DNA of 64,000 bases. Source: Erythrobacter dokdonensis DSW-74 (GTDB lineage Bacteria > Pseudomonadota > Alphaproteobacteria > Sphingomonadales > Sphingomonadaceae). Under the pieces are notes generated by a model that worked only from the letters and a program-made list of their open reading frames with translations, did not search any database and had not been told where the DNA came from. This document shows positions 8,998-18,263 of the stretch, one piece after another; position 1 is the first letter of the stretch, and the number at the start of each line of letters is the position of its first letter. Position numbers and translations under genes: made by a program. Location of the stretch: contig NZ_LZYB01000004.1 of assembly GCF_001677335.1 (NCBI RefSeq), positions 124,001 to 188,000 on the forward strand, given 5' to 3'.

Positions 8998-9348
8998 TCA
9001 TTCCTCCCAGGGTTCAAGCACGCAGCCATAGCCTTCGCGGTAGGTGGCGGTCGCCTCGGCCACCAGCGGAAAGCGCGCCGTGACACTCCTCGCCTGACTG
9101 TCATCGACCAGCGTGACCGCTTCCATTCCCGGCAGCTTGTCCTTGGCGCAATCCTCGAGGCTGCGCCCCGCGACGAAGCGGCACGAGCAGGCGACACGCG
9201 CCGAATAGGCCGAGGCGATGCTGCCATAGCCGTTGATCGGCTCGCGGAAAGCCCAGGCAGCCCCGCCGGCAACGAACGCGATGAGTGCCAGCAGCCACAG
9301 CCCGTAGCGCGGGCGGCGCGCGGATGAGGAAGGGGATGATTTCGCCAT
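8998..9348 (-). CDS. Hypothetical membrane-anchored cysteine-containing protein
   Basis: A 116-residue protein that I do not recognise as a named family. A short basic N-terminus leads into one hydrophobic helix (YGLWLLALIAFVAGGAAWAF), and the rest is predicted to be periplasmic. It has several cysteines (CSC, DCAKDK and GYGCV), which could form disulfides. The ATG was chosen because the signal-anchor follows directly; the frame is open 27 codons further upstream. It is divergent from the serine-hydrolase lipoprotein gene, starting 35 bases away, so the two may share a regulatory region. Confidence 0.6.
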   Translation of the reverse strand: MAKSSPSSSARRPRYGLWLLALIAFVAGGAAWAFREPINGYGSIASAYSARVACSCRFVAGRSLEDCAKDKLPGMEAVTLVDDSQARSVTARFPLVAEATATYREGYGCVLEPWEE

Positions 9349-9383
9349 TGCCAAGCCTTGTCGCTTCGGGAATTGAGGGCGCG

Positions 9384-10529
9384 ATGACCCTCGCCAACCG
9401 CTTCCATAACCGCCCGTTCCTGCTCGCACCAGCCCTGCTGCTGCTCGCAGGCTGCGGCGCTGCCCCGCCCGCCGAAACCCCGCTTTCCGAGGCCGCGCTG
9501 GCTGCAGTCACCGCCGATGCGGGCGCGCCGAAGGACCAGCTCGCCCGCCGGATCGATGACATATTCACGGCCCCCGGCGTAGGCGAAACCCGCGCGGTGG
9601 TGCTGATGGCCGACGGCAAACTCGCTGCCGAACGCTATGCCGATGGCTATGACGCGGACACCCGCTTCGTCAGCTGGTCGATGGCCAAGACCGTCACCGG
9701 CGTGCTGATCGGGATGCTCGTCGCGGACGGGTTGCTGGCTTTGGACGAACCTGCCCCCGTGCCGCTGTGGCAGCGCCCGGGTGATCCCCGCGCCGGGATA
9801 ACCCTCAGACACCTGCTCCAGATGCGCAGCGGACTACGCCACACCGAGGCGGGTGACCCACCTTACGAATCCTCCGAAGTCCGGATGCTGTTCCTCGACG
9901 GGCGCGACGACATGGCGCGCTGGGCCAGGGAACAGCCGCTGGAGGCAGAGCCGGGCAAGCAGTTCGAATATTCCTCGAACACCAGCGTGATCCTCGCCGA
10001 CATCGCCGCGCGGGCGCTGACCGACAGCAGCGATCCCGAGGCGCGGCGCAAGGCGGTGGCCAACTACCTCGAACAGCGCCTGTTCGGGCCTCTGGGCATG
10101 ACCAGCATGGTGCCCGAGTTCGATGCCAGCGGCACGCTGATCGGAGGCAGCCTCATGCACGCCACAGCGCGCGACTGGGCGAAGTTCGGCGAAATGCTGC
10201 GCCGCAAGGGCCGGGCGCCGGGCGGCGAACAGCTGGTGCCGCAACGCTGGGTTGAGGCGATGGTGACGCCCTCTCCCGCCAGCCCGCACTACGGCTTCCA
10301 GACCTGGCTCAACCGCCCGATCCCCGGCGTGGCAGCCAGCGAGCACCCCCTGTTCCCCGACCGCGCGCCGCAAAGCCTGTTCTCGCTGATCGGCCATATG
10401 GGCCAATATGTCCTCGTCTCGCCCGCACAGCGGGTGACTCTGGTGCGGCTTGGCCATTCGGGAGCCGAGGAGCGCAAGGCGATGCTGCAGCAGACGGCGG
10501 ACGTCCTGGAGCTTTACCCCGCGAAGTAG
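9384..10529 (+). CDS. Serine hydrolase (beta-lactamase family) lipoprotein
   Basis: A 381-residue penicillin-binding-protein/class C beta-lactamase fold hydrolase. The N-terminus has a lipoprotein signal with lipobox LAGC, so it is probably membrane-tethered in the periplasm. The catalytic motifs are SxxK in SWSMAKT and YxN in YSSN. A helix with LRHLLQMRSGLRHTEAG is typical of esterase EstB-like and peptidase S12 family members. The physiological substrate cannot be assigned, and the motifs do not show beta-lactam resistance. A GAGGG stretch lies just upstream of the chosen ATG. Its last 16 bases overlap the end of the convergent phzF-like gene. Confidence 0.88.
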   Translation: MTLANRFHNRPFLLAPALLLLAGCGAAPPAETPLSEAALAAVTADAGAPKDQLARRIDDIFTAPGVGETRAVVLMADGKLAAERYADGYDADTRFVSWSMAKTVTGVLIGMLVADGLLALDEPAPVPLWQRPGDPRAGITLRHLLQMRSGLRHTEAGDPPYESSEVRMLFLDGRDDMARWAREQPLEAEPGKQFEYSSNTSVILADIAARALTDSSDPEARRKAVANYLEQRLFGPLGMTSMVPEFDASGTLIGGSLMHATARDWAKFGEMLRRKGRAPGGEQLVPQRWVEAMVTPSPASPHYGFQTWLNRPIPGVAASEHPLFPDRAPQSLFSLIGHMGQYVLVSPAQRVTLVRLGHSGAEERKAMLQQTADVLELYPAK

Positions 10530-11317
10530 AACACGCCCTCGACCACGGTCACGCAAGGCCCGCCCAGCCATGCGCGGTCGCCATCCAGCCGCAGCGTGAG
10601 ATCACCTCCGCGCGTGGAGGCCTGATGCGCGGTAAAGCGGTCACGCCCCAGCCGCTTGGCCCAGTAAGGCGTCAGTGCGGCGTGGGCCGAGCCGGTGACG
10701 CTGTCCTCGTCGACCCCGCCGCCGGGCACGAATACGCGGCTGACAATATCGGTGCGGCTGCCGGGCGCGGTGACGATGAACTGGTCCGTGCCGAGTTGCT
10801 CCAGCCCGCGAATATCGGGCGTCAGAGCGCGCACCGCCGCTTCGTTCTCGTATTGATAGACGTTGTATCCCAGCTCTGATCGGAACACTTCCAGCGGCTC
10901 CGCGCCGAGCAGGCGTATCGCTTCGGCCTGTTCGGCAGAAGTGTCAGCCGTGGTGACAATCGCCGGGAGCGAGAGCTCGTAACCCTCGCCCTCGCGCCGC
11001 ACTTCGAGAATGCCCGACTGGCGGGTGCGGAAGGTGATCCGATCGCCGCCGTCGCGCGTCAGCAGCACATGGCCGCTTGCCAGCGTCGCATGGCCGCACA
11101 GCGCGATTTCGCAGGTCGGGGTGCACCAGCGCAGCTCCCAGTCCACCGCGCCCGTTTCGTCGCGCACCACAAAGGCGGTTTCGGCGAAATTGTTCTCGTC
11201 CCCGATCGCCACCAGCACATCGTCGGGCAGCCATTCATCCAGCACCATCACCGCCGCCTGGTTGCCGCCGAAGGGCCGCGCGCTGAAGGCATCGACGTGC
11301 CAATAGGGGATCCGCAT
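10514..11317 (-). CDS. PhzF-family isomerase/epimerase-like protein
   Basis: A 267-residue PhzF superfamily protein (diaminopimelate-epimerase-like fold). It shows the typical start (YWHVDAFSARPFGGNQAAV), the NFAETAFVV stretch containing the family glutamate, the LRWCTPTCEIALCGHATLA block, and GGVDEDSVTGSAHAAL near the end. Members isomerise small carboxylic acids; no phenazine genes are here, so the substrate is unknown. It lies directly after pdxH. The ATG six bases after GAAG was preferred over one six bases upstream. The two genes are probably an operon. Confidence 0.88.
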   Translation of the reverse strand: MRIPYWHVDAFSARPFGGNQAAVMVLDEWLPDDVLVAIGDENNFAETAFVVRDETGAVDWELRWCTPTCEIALCGHATLASGHVLLTRDGGDRITFRTRQSGILEVRREGEGYELSLPAIVTTADTSAEQAEAIRLLGAEPLEVFRSELGYNVYQYENEAAVRALTPDIRGLEQLGTDQFIVTAPGSRTDIVSRVFVPGGGVDEDSVTGSAHAALTPYWAKRLGRDRFTAHQASTRGGDLTLRLDGDRAWLGGPCVTVVEGVFYFAG

Positions 11318-11325
11318 GGCCATCT

Positions 11326-11982
11326 TCAGGGGTAGAGCAGCGTATCGGACCACGGCCCTCCGGCACTGTCGCGCAGGAACTCGCGGCGGTCATGCAGGCG
11401 GTTGTCGCGATCGATCCAGAACTCGATGCGGCGGGGCGAGAGCGTAAAGCCGGTCCAGTGCGCCGGACGCGGGACCATGCCTTGCGCTTCGTGCGCGGCC
11501 CAGATTTCCTGCACCCGGTCGAGATAGGCCTGCCGCACGGGCAGCGGGCGCGACTGGTCGGAGGCGGCGCTGCCGACCTGGCTCTTGTAGGGGCGCGAGT
11601 GGAAGTAGGTGTCGGCGCGTTCGGGCGAAACCTCGGTAAGCGGGCCTTCGATGCGGATCTGGCGGCGCAGGCTCTTCCAGTGGAACAGCAGCGCGGCTTG
11701 CATGTTGGCACGGATGTGCTGGCCTTTGCGGCTTTCGGCATTGGTGAAGAAGGTGAAGCCTCCGCCGGGGATTTCCTCACGCCCGTGGCCCTTCAGCAGC
11801 ACCATCCGCACAGCGGGAGCGGCGCCGGCGGTCGCGGTGGCAAGCGCCATGGCATTGGCATCGTTGGGCTCGCTCGCCTGTGCCGCAGCGAACCACTCGT
11901 CGAACAGCGCGAAGGGATCGGCACCTGCCGGGATCACGCTGTCCGCAAGCTGGGCGTCGTCGAGGGGAGGTGGGCTGGACAT
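11326..11982 (-). CDS. pdxH: Pyridoxamine 5'-phosphate oxidase
   Basis: A 218-residue FMN-dependent oxidase that converts pyridoxine or pyridoxamine 5'-phosphate to pyridoxal 5'-phosphate, in vitamin B6 biosynthesis and salvage. FMN/PLP-binding signatures are visible: VRMVLLKG, FTFFTNAESRKGQ, LLFHWKSLRRQIRIEG, SQVGSAASDQSRPL, and the C-terminal RIEFWIDRDNRLHDRREF with the conserved RLHDR. Length is normal for the family. The phzF-like gene follows within 10 bases. Confidence 0.95.
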   Translation of the reverse strand: MSSPPPLDDAQLADSVIPAGADPFALFDEWFAAAQASEPNDANAMALATATAGAAPAVRMVLLKGHGREEIPGGGFTFFTNAESRKGQHIRANMQAALLFHWKSLRRQIRIEGPLTEVSPERADTYFHSRPYKSQVGSAASDQSRPLPVRQAYLDRVQEIWAAHEAQGMVPRPAHWTGFTLSPRRIEFWIDRDNRLHDRREFLRDSAGGPWSDTLLYP

Positions 11983-12124
11983 CGGAAGATCCTTGGTTGG
12001 GCTGGTTGGGACGTCCCATAGATACGCGCGCTGCCCCGCGAAAGCTGCTTATGCTTAATTTCGCCTGTTCGTTGCCTAGCGCACATGCTTGCGCATAAGG
12101 ACTGTCTCACCTAGCTAACACGCT

Positions 12125-13123
12125 ATGCGCGATCCCTACAGCATCCTCGGCGTACCCCGCACCGCTTCGGAAGCGGACATCAAGAGCGCCTATCGCAAGC
12201 TCGCCAAAGAGCTGCACCCCGATCGCAACAAGGACAATCCCAAGGCCGCCGAGAAATTCTCCGAGGCGACCCGGGCCTATGATCTGCTGTCGGACAAGGC
12301 CAAGCGCGCGCAGTTCGATCGCGGCGAGATCGATGCCGAGGGCAATCCTGCAAACCCCTTCGCCGGGATGGGCGGGCGCGGCGGCTACAGCCGTGGCGGC
12401 ACTTATGGTGCAGGCCCGGGCGGTGCAGGGTTCCGCGACAGCGAATTCGGCGGCTTCGGTAGCGATGACGTCGATCTGAGCGACCTGTTCGAGGGCCTTT
12501 TCGGTGGCGGCCGTACGCGCCAGCAACCGGGTGCGGGGGCGCGGCGCGGCTTCGGACGCCAGCCCCCACCGCCTCCGCCCAAGCGCGGAGCGGATATTCA
12601 GTACCGCCTCGCCGTGCCCTTCGTCGAAGCTGCCGCAGGACGCGACCAGCGCATTACGCTGGCGGACGGCAAGGCGATCAACCTCAAGTTGCCGACCGGG
12701 GTAGAGGACGGCACGATGATGCGCCTCAAGGACAAGGGCCACCCCGGCCAGGGCGGACCGGGCGACGGGATCGTGATGGTCGAGATCGGCCCGCACCCTT
12801 TCTTCAAGCGCGAGGGCGACAATATCCGCATGGACTTGCCGATCACGCTCGACGAGGCAGTGCGCGGGGCCAAGGTCAAGTGCCCGACGGTCGATGGCCC
12901 GGTGATGCTGACCATCAAGCCGGGCACGAGCGGCGGCAGCGTGTTGCGCCTTGCAGGCAAGGGCTGGACGAAGAAAGGCGGCAAGACAACCGACGGCAAG
13001 CACGAGCGCGGCGACCAGCTGGTTACGCTCGAAATCCAGCTGCCCGACAATATCGCGGAGCTGGAGCAGCGGCTCGATGGCTGGATCGATACGGCCCGCC
13101 CGCGGGAGAAGTTCGGCCTGTAG
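12125..13123 (+). CDS. DnaJ/CbpA-type J-domain co-chaperone without zinc finger
   Basis: A 332-residue class II J-protein that would stimulate DnaK ATPase activity and deliver clients. The J-domain spans about residues 1-66 with the HPD motif at 31-33. A Gly-rich linker covers about 75-145, including a run of prolines, and the two substrate-binding beta-domains follow (starting near [13 protein letters not shown], with [13 protein letters not shown]). The four CxxCxGxG zinc motifs of DnaJ itself are absent, so it is CbpA-like. YihY follows 24 bases downstream on the same strand, and fabI after that. Confidence 0.92.
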   Translation: MRDPYSILGVPRTASEADIKSAYRKLAKELHPDRNKDNPKAAEKFSEATRAYDLLSDKAKRAQFDRGEIDAEGNPANPFAGMGGRGGYSRGGTYGAGPGGAGFRDSEFGGFGSDDVDLSDLFEGLFGGGRTRQQPGAGARRGFGRQPPPPPPKRGADIQYRLAVPFVEAAAGRDQRITLADGKAINLKLPTGVEDGTMMRLKDKGHPGQGGPGDGIVMVEIGPHPFFKREGDNIRMDLPITLDEAVRGAKVKCPTVDGPVMLTIKPGTSGGSVLRLAGKGWTKKGGKTTDGKHERGDQLVTLEIQLPDNIAELEQRLDGWIDTARPREKFGL

Positions 13124-13147
13124 GGCCGGGCGGCAGGCTGGCAGCCG

Positions 13148-14020
13148 GTGAGCGATACTGCTTTCCTGCGACAGGCAACCGGGGTCGTCCGCCGCGTCAT
13201 GGTCGGCACCTATAACGACGGCTTCATCCATGCCGGTAATCTGGCCTACCTCTCGATGCTGGCGATCTTCCCATTCTTTATCCTCGGCGCGGCACTGTTC
13301 GAGCTGATCGGCGGGCGCGAGAACGCGTTGGGGCTGATCGACGCGGTCGTGCGGGCGCTTCCGCCGACGGTCGCCGGCGTCATCGAACCGGTTGCCGACG
13401 ATGTGATCCACGCGCGTTCGGGCTGGCTTTTGTGGTTGGGTGCCGCGGTGGGACTGTGGACGGTCTCGAGCCTGATCGAAACGATCCGCGACATCCTGCG
13501 CCGCGCCTACGGGACCCGGCCCGTTCATGCCGCATGGAAAAGCCGGCTGTTCTCTGCCGGGCTGACCCTGGCGGCGGTGATCGTGCTGATGCTGTCATTG
13601 TTTGCACAGGTGGTGATCGGAGCGGTGCAGCAGGTGATCCTCGCGGCGATCCCGCAACTCGCAGAGCTGATCGGCGCGCTGCAACTCTCCCAGATCGTGC
13701 CTGCGCTGGGCCTGGCAGGATCGCTCTATGTGCTGTTCGCCTCGCTCACACCGGCGGAATATCGCGGCGCGGGGTGCCCCAAGTGGCCCGGCGCACTGTT
13801 CACGGCACTGTGGTGGCTGGTGGTAGCTGCGGCCTTGCCGGTGGTGCTGCGGCGTTTCTTCACCTATGATCTCACCTATGGCAGCCTTGCCGGAAGCATG
13901 GTGACACTGTTGTTTTTCTGGCTCGTCGGGCTCGGCCTCGTTATCGGCGCGGAACTGAACGCGGCGCTGGCGACAAGAGGGCAGCGCGAGGCAGGCATGG
14001 CCAAGGAGACGGCTGAATGA
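13148..14020 (+). CDS. YihY/virulence factor BrkB family membrane protein
   Basis: A 290-residue polytopic inner-membrane protein of the YihY/BrkB (formerly RNase BN) family; the transport or envelope function is not settled. About six hydrophobic helices are visible, starting with LAYLSMLAIFPFFILGAALF and ending with MVTLLFFWLVGLGLVIGAELNA, which carries the family's conserved GAELNA. The start is GTG, 24 bases after the J-protein stop. Its last four bases overlap the fabI start (ATGA), indicating coupled translation. Confidence 0.9.
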   Translation: MSDTAFLRQATGVVRRVMVGTYNDGFIHAGNLAYLSMLAIFPFFILGAALFELIGGRENALGLIDAVVRALPPTVAGVIEPVADDVIHARSGWLLWLGAAVGLWTVSSLIETIRDILRRAYGTRPVHAAWKSRLFSAGLTLAAVIVLMLSLFAQVVIGAVQQVILAAIPQLAELIGALQLSQIVPALGLAGSLYVLFASLTPAEYRGAGCPKWPGALFTALWWLVVAAALPVVLRRFFTYDLTYGSLAGSMVTLLFFWLVGLGLVIGAELNAALATRGQREAGMAKETAE

Positions 14021-14823
14021 ACGGTTTGATGCAGGGCAAGCGCGGCCTGATCATGGGGCTAGCCAACGACAAGTCGCTGGCCTGGGGTATCGCGAGGAAA
14101 CTCGCCGAGCAGGGAGCCGAGCTGGCCTTTTCCTATCAGGGCGAAGCGCTGGCCAAGCGGGTGATTCCGCTCGCACAGCAGCTTGGCAGCGACTTCACCT
14201 TCGAATGCGACGTGTCCAGCATGGAATCGCTCGATGCCGCTTTCGCGACGCTGAAGAGCCGCTGGGACAGCCTCGATTTCGTGGTTCACGCGATCGGCTT
14301 CTCCGACAAGAACGAGCTGCGCGGCAAGTATGTCGACACCAGCCTCGACAACTTCCTGCTGACAATGAATATTTCGGCCTATTCGCTGGTGGCGGTTACG
14401 AAGCGCGCGGCGGAAATGATGCCTGAAAGCGGCGGCAGCATCCTGACGCTGAGCTATTACGGGGCGGAAAAGGTCGTACCGCATTACAACGTGATGGGGG
14501 TGGCCAAGGCCGCGCTCGAGACCAGCGTGCGCTATCTTGCCAATGATCTCGGACCGCGCGGCATTCGCGTGAACGCGATCAGCGCGGGGCCGGTCAAGAC
14601 TCTCGCAGCGAGCGGCATCGGCGACTTCCGCTACATCCTCAAGTGGAACGAGCTCAATTCGCCCCTGCGCCGCAACATCACGATCGAGGATGTCGGCGGA
14701 TCGGGGCTCTATTTCCTGTCAGACCTGTCTGCCGGGGTGACGGGCGAGGTGCATCATGTCGATGCGGGCTATCACCTGGTCGGCATGAAGCAGGAAGACG
14801 CACCTGATATTGCGCTGTCCTGA
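14017..14823 (+). CDS. fabI: Enoyl-[acyl-carrier-protein] reductase FabI
   Basis: A 268-residue NADH-dependent enoyl-ACP reductase catalysing the last step of each fatty-acid elongation cycle. It is a divergent short-chain dehydrogenase with nucleotide motif GLANDKSLAWGIA, the VVHAIGF block and the catalytic Tyr-x6-Lys pair in YNVMGVAKAA. FabI-type features are the YYGAEKVVPHYNVMG stretch and SAGPVKTLAASGI. It is probably the cell's target for triclosan-like inhibitors. Translationally coupled to the upstream YihY gene. The convergent CDP-alcohol phosphotransferase gene ends two bases downstream. Confidence 0.96.
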   Translation: MNGLMQGKRGLIMGLANDKSLAWGIARKLAEQGAELAFSYQGEALAKRVIPLAQQLGSDFTFECDVSSMESLDAAFATLKSRWDSLDFVVHAIGFSDKNELRGKYVDTSLDNFLLTMNISAYSLVAVTKRAAEMMPESGGSILTLSYYGAEKVVPHYNVMGVAKAALETSVRYLANDLGPRGIRVNAISAGPVKTLAASGIGDFRYILKWNELNSPLRRNITIEDVGGSGLYFLSDLSAGVTGEVHHVDAGYHLVGMKQEDAPDIALS

Positions 14824-14825
14824 CA

Positions 14826-15848
14826 TCAGGCTCGGGCACGCCACAGCAGCACGATCACCGTCGCCAGCCACCCGGCTGCTGCCAGCGCGAAAATCGCCAG
14901 CGCGGCCGCGACCTGTCCGGCCGCTATCATCAGCGCCAGAAACAGGCAGTAGAAATCGCGCATCGTCAGATAGCGCAGCCAGCGCTTCAGCGCGCTCTCC
15001 CGCTCGCCCAGCAGCGCCTTGGCGCCATCGAAGTTCAGCGGCTCGCCGCGCGCCCGGGCATAAAGGCCAAGCAGCCCGGTGCCGAACGCAAGGATCCCCA
15101 GTCCCGCCAGCCCGATGATCGCGGTATCCGTCGCGCCGCGGAGCCACAGGTTGGCGATCACCCCGGCCAGAAAGCCGAGATTGGTGGCCGCATCGACTCC
15201 GCTGTCCCACGCTGCTCCGCTGGCGGAGGTGCGGAAGGTGGCGCGCGCAATCTCCCCGTCGATCCCGTCGGCGATCGAGGCCAGCTGGAACAGCACCGCG
15301 CCCGCGACCAGCCCGTCGGTGGTGCCGGTCAGCAGGCAAGCGATCATCGCCAGCGCAACCAGCGCCGTGAGCGCGGTGGCATGTCCCGGCCGCACCCAGG
15401 CCAACCGCAGCAGCAACGCCGAAACAGCTTGCGAGATCGGGCGGTTGATGCGGCGCGCAACGATCCCGTCCCCCGGCTTGGCCGTGGCGCGAATGATCGC
15501 ACGCGCGGCAGCCGCGAGTTCTGTCTGCGGGTCGGCGGGCGGCGGCGGGACGGGTGCGGCACCCGCCAGCAGACCGGCGATTGTTGCGGCATCGGGCAGC
15601 GTCTCGGCCGGAATGACAAGGCCCTGCGCTTCGCGCTCGACCTGCACCTTCAGCCCCGGTGCGAGCCGCATGATTTCGGCGCGGGAGAAAGGATCGAGCG
15701 CTCCCCTGTCGCCCAGCGCCAGCACGAGCGGCGCACCGGGGCATGCCTGGTCATAGGCGAGTGCCAGACGGGCGATGGCAGGAATGCCCGCGACCAGCCG
15801 GTTGGCCGTCTGCGCCGAGACAAACTGGAAGGTGGCAGGCGTGGTCAT
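14826..15848 (-). CDS. CDP-alcohol phosphotransferase with N-terminal extension
   Basis: A 340-residue membrane enzyme. The C-terminal part (from about residue 150) is a CDP-alcohol phosphatidyltransferase domain with a complete signature: D-x2-DG-x2-AR-x8-G-x3-D-x3-D, seen as DGIDGEIAR, then GAAWDSGVD. Several TM helices surround it. The N-terminal 110-120 residues are soluble and unassigned; they contain LVLALGDRGALDPFS and could be a degenerate Rossmann-like domain. Known bifunctional enzymes that make di-myo-inositol phosphate fuse a cytidylyltransferase to this same domain, but the LAAGxGxR motif is absent here. Start placed at the ATG following ACGGGGA. Divergent from the second CDP-alcohol phosphotransferase. 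Confidence 0.85.
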   Translation of the reverse strand: MTTPATFQFVSAQTANRLVAGIPAIARLALAYDQACPGAPLVLALGDRGALDPFSRAEIMRLAPGLKVQVEREAQGLVIPAETLPDAATIAGLLAGAAPVPPPPADPQTELAAAARAIIRATAKPGDGIVARRINRPISQAVSALLLRLAWVRPGHATALTALVALAMIACLLTGTTDGLVAGAVLFQLASIADGIDGEIARATFRTSASGAAWDSGVDAATNLGFLAGVIANLWLRGATDTAIIGLAGLGILAFGTGLLGLYARARGEPLNFDGAKALLGERESALKRWLRYLTMRDFYCLFLALMIAAGQVAAALAIFALAAAGWLATVIVLLWRARA

Positions 15849-15949
15849 GCGTCCCCGTGCTAGTGCGCATTTGCGCCGCAAAACAGGCGTCTATATGGAG
15901 GAGCAAACCAAGGCAGGGCAACTCCGCCCTCGCCCTCATCCGGTGATGC

Positions 15950-16834
15950 GTGTCGCAGTCCGCCCCGTTCTTTGATCCGTCACAGCGTCCCGCGCGTCCT
16001 GCGGAGCTGGAAGACCCGCTCAATGGCCGGCTTTACCATCCGCTCTCGTGGCGGCTGGCGCGGCGGCTGGCGTCCACCCGCATCTCTCCGGATATGGTAT
16101 CGGCGGCGGGCGCACTGACAATCATCCTGGCGGCCGCCGCCTATGGCCTGCTCGAATGGCCGTGGAGCGTCGCGCTCGGGCTGGCGCTGCACATGGGCTG
16201 GCACGTTCTCGACGGGGCGGACGGAGACCTGGCACGGCTTACCGGCAAGAGCTCCCCGCATGGCGAGCTGGTCGACGGGATCTGCGACTATGTGGGCCAT
16301 ATCGTGCTCTACGTGACGATGGGCCTCATCGCCGCGGGCCAGATCGGCGGATGGGGCTGGGCGCTGATGTGGGCGGCAGGTGCGAGCCGGGTGGCGCAGG
16401 CTGCGCATTACGAGGGTGCGCGGCGGCAATACCAGCTGATCGTTTACGGCACTCCGTGGATGGCGAGCACGGCGCCGGTCGTTACCGCATCCGGGCGGCG
16501 CCACCCCTTCGTTGCCTATTACCTCTGGCTCACAGGATTGATCGTGCCCCACGGCGAAGCGCTGACTGCGGCTGCGCAGGAGTCGGCGCAGCGCGATGTC
16601 CTGCGCAAGGCCATGCGCGAGCGGGCCGGAGAATGGCTCGGATGGATCAGCCCGCTCAGCGCGAATTACCGGACGCTGGCAGTCGGCGCTGCGATGCTGG
16701 CGGGGCGACCGCAGTGGTATTTCCTGTTCGAAGTTTTGGTGCTCGGTCTGGTGCTGCTGGCCTCTGTGGTGCGGGTGCGGCGAGTGTTCGGAGCGGTGCT
16801 GGCTCAGGCCGCTGCTTCCAGAACCTTGCGGTAA
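15950..16834 (+). CDS. CDP-alcohol phosphatidyltransferase family protein
   Basis: A 294-residue integral membrane enzyme of the CDP-alcohol phosphotransferase class. The full catalytic motif is DGADGDLAR followed at the right spacing by GELVDGICD. A basic N-terminus (WRLARRLASTRISPDMVS) resembles the start of these domains, and about six TM helices follow. The head group cannot be read from the motif. The neighbouring inositol-phosphate synthase and nucleotidyltransferase make CDP-inositol or an inositol acceptor plausible. The start is GTG with a weak ribosome site. Its last 31 bases overlap the convergent glycosyltransferase gene. Confidence 0.87.
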   Translation: MSQSAPFFDPSQRPARPAELEDPLNGRLYHPLSWRLARRLASTRISPDMVSAAGALTIILAAAAYGLLEWPWSVALGLALHMGWHVLDGADGDLARLTGKSSPHGELVDGICDYVGHIVLYVTMGLIAAGQIGGWGWALMWAAGASRVAQAAHYEGARRQYQLIVYGTPWMASTAPVVTASGRRHPFVAYYLWLTGLIVPHGEALTAAAQESAQRDVLRKAMRERAGEWLGWISPLSANYRTLAVGAAMLAGRPQWYFLFEVLVLGLVLLASVVRVRRVFGAVLAQAAASRTLR

Positions 16835-17967
16835 AGCGAGAGATTTGCGGCAGCAAAGGCGCGCCAGTCGAGCTCGGCAGCGCGTTGCAACCCGCGCTCG
16901 CGCAGGTCGGCGGCAAGTGCGGGATCATCCACCACGCGCCTCAGAGCAGCCGCCAGCGCATCCGGATCGCGCGGATCTGCCAGCAGCGCCGCCCCGCCAG
17001 CGACCTCGGGCATGGCCGAGACATTGCTGGTCACCACCGGGCAGCCGCAGGCCATGGCCTCGGCTACGGGATTGCCGAAGCCCTCGCACAGGGACGGGTG
17101 GAGCAGCGCCTCGGCCCCGGCATAGAGCTGCACCAGAGCGGGTCGGCCTATGGTCTCGAGGAAATGCACCCGGCCGGCAAGACCTAGTTCGCCAGCGAGT
17201 TTTTCAAGCGCCGGACCGGTATCGCCGCGCCGCCGCACCATTACCAGGTCGATATCGGCGGCTTGGGCAAATGCGCGGGCGAAGCCCTGCAGGGCGCCCG
17301 CATGGTTCTTGTAGGGTGCGCCCTGGCCGACCACGAGCACGTAACGCCGCCCTGGCGGCACACCGAGGCGCGCGAGACTCGCGGCATCGCGCGCCATCGG
17401 TCGAAAATCTTCGGCTACTCCCGAGCGGGTGACAAGCACGCGCTCCTCCACCTCCGGCGCAAGTCCCGCGATTTCGGAGCGACTCGCTTCACTCACGGTT
17501 GCAACCAGCGCCGATCGTGCCAGCGCTCGCCGGATGCCGTAGGCGTAGAAATGGCGCTCGACCCATCCCCAGGCCGAGGGATTGCACCATTCTGGATGTT
17601 TCAGCCACATCACGTCATGCACCGTCGTGATCGCCGGCATCGACAGGCCTCCGGGCAGGATATTGGCCGGAGCATGAAACAGATCGATGCCCCGAAGGTC
17701 GACTGCCAGCGGCAGATGCATAAGTGTGACCGGGCCATTGGCCGGGCTGTGCACCATCACTTCGCGGACGTTGGGGGCATCGCTCAGCGATTCGACTCTC
17801 AAGGGATTGCGCAGAAAGGTGAACTCCCAATCGGGAGCCATTGCGGGCAGGTGCTTGACGAGCGCCGCGACCATCTCGCCGATGCCGCTTGGCCGAGGGC
17901 CGATATAGCGGCAATCGAGCGCGATGCGCCGCGGGCCGGACTGTTGCAATTTCTTCAATCCTGACAT
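16804..17967 (-). CDS. Glycosyltransferase family 4-like protein
   Basis: A 387-residue retaining GT-B glycosyltransferase. The N-terminal Rossmann half starts IALDCRYIGPRPSGIGEMV (acceptor side). The C-terminal half has VVGQGAPYKNHAGALQGF and the donor-binding EGFGNPVAEAMACGCPVV with the family's paired glutamates. No TM helix is present, so it is probably cytoplasmic or peripheral. The start was taken at MSGLKK; the frame is open 26 codons upstream. It is divergent from the inositol-phosphate synthase gene and probably belongs to the same surface-glycan locus. The sugar is unknown. Confidence 0.88.
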   Translation of the reverse strand: MSGLKKLQQSGPRRIALDCRYIGPRPSGIGEMVAALVKHLPAMAPDWEFTFLRNPLRVESLSDAPNVREVMVHSPANGPVTLMHLPLAVDLRGIDLFHAPANILPGGLSMPAITTVHDVMWLKHPEWCNPSAWGWVERHFYAYGIRRALARSALVATVSEASRSEIAGLAPEVEERVLVTRSGVAEDFRPMARDAASLARLGVPPGRRYVLVVGQGAPYKNHAGALQGFARAFAQAADIDLVMVRRRGDTGPALEKLAGELGLAGRVHFLETIGRPALVQLYAGAEALLHPSLCEGFGNPVAEAMACGCPVVTSNVSAMPEVAGGAALLADPRDPDALAAALRRVVDDPALAADLRERGLQRAAELDWRAFAAANLSLYRKVLEAAA

Positions 17968-18070
17968 GGCTTTGCCGCACTGCAACTGGTCGGAAAATAC
18001 GGGCGCTCTGTCGAAACGGCGAAGGGGCCTTGCAGCCCGCTGCATCCCCCTCGCCCGCGCCTGGGTAACC

Positions 18071-18086
18071 CCCCTGATTGCAGGGG
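18071..18086. repeat. Short palindrome in the divergent gap before the inositol operon
   Basis: CCCCTG and CAGGGG flank a 4-base loop within 17968-18263, the longest gene-free stretch here. A perfect TTGACA hexamer (18209-18214) lies 50 bases before the inositol-phosphate synthase start and may be its -35 element, but no good -10 follows at standard spacing. Confidence 0.25.
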
Positions 18087-18263
18087 TTGAATCCGCAGAA
18101 TTCCGAGGTTTTCGGGCATGGGATTCACAACCATTTTGCAGTCAGTTGCCGTCGCGGAAACTGGGGGCTTCGGCTAAACGAAGGGTCTGCGAGGAAAATT
18201 CGTTCGGCTTGACAGAGGGTTGTTTTGTCATGATGCACCGCGTTTGAAATTGAGGGTCTCTTA

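Noticed and set aside
8953..9327. Small ORFs starting MFHVEH (plus) and MFHVKH (minus) over the first parS-like site
   Set aside because: The frames arise from reading the palindrome TTTCACGTG itself and run antisense to, or over, better genes; nothing supports translation.
9384..10529. Antibiotic-resistance beta-lactamase
   Set aside because: Only the general SxxK/YxN fold motifs are seen; the lipoprotein belongs to a broad hydrolase family and resistance cannot be claimed.
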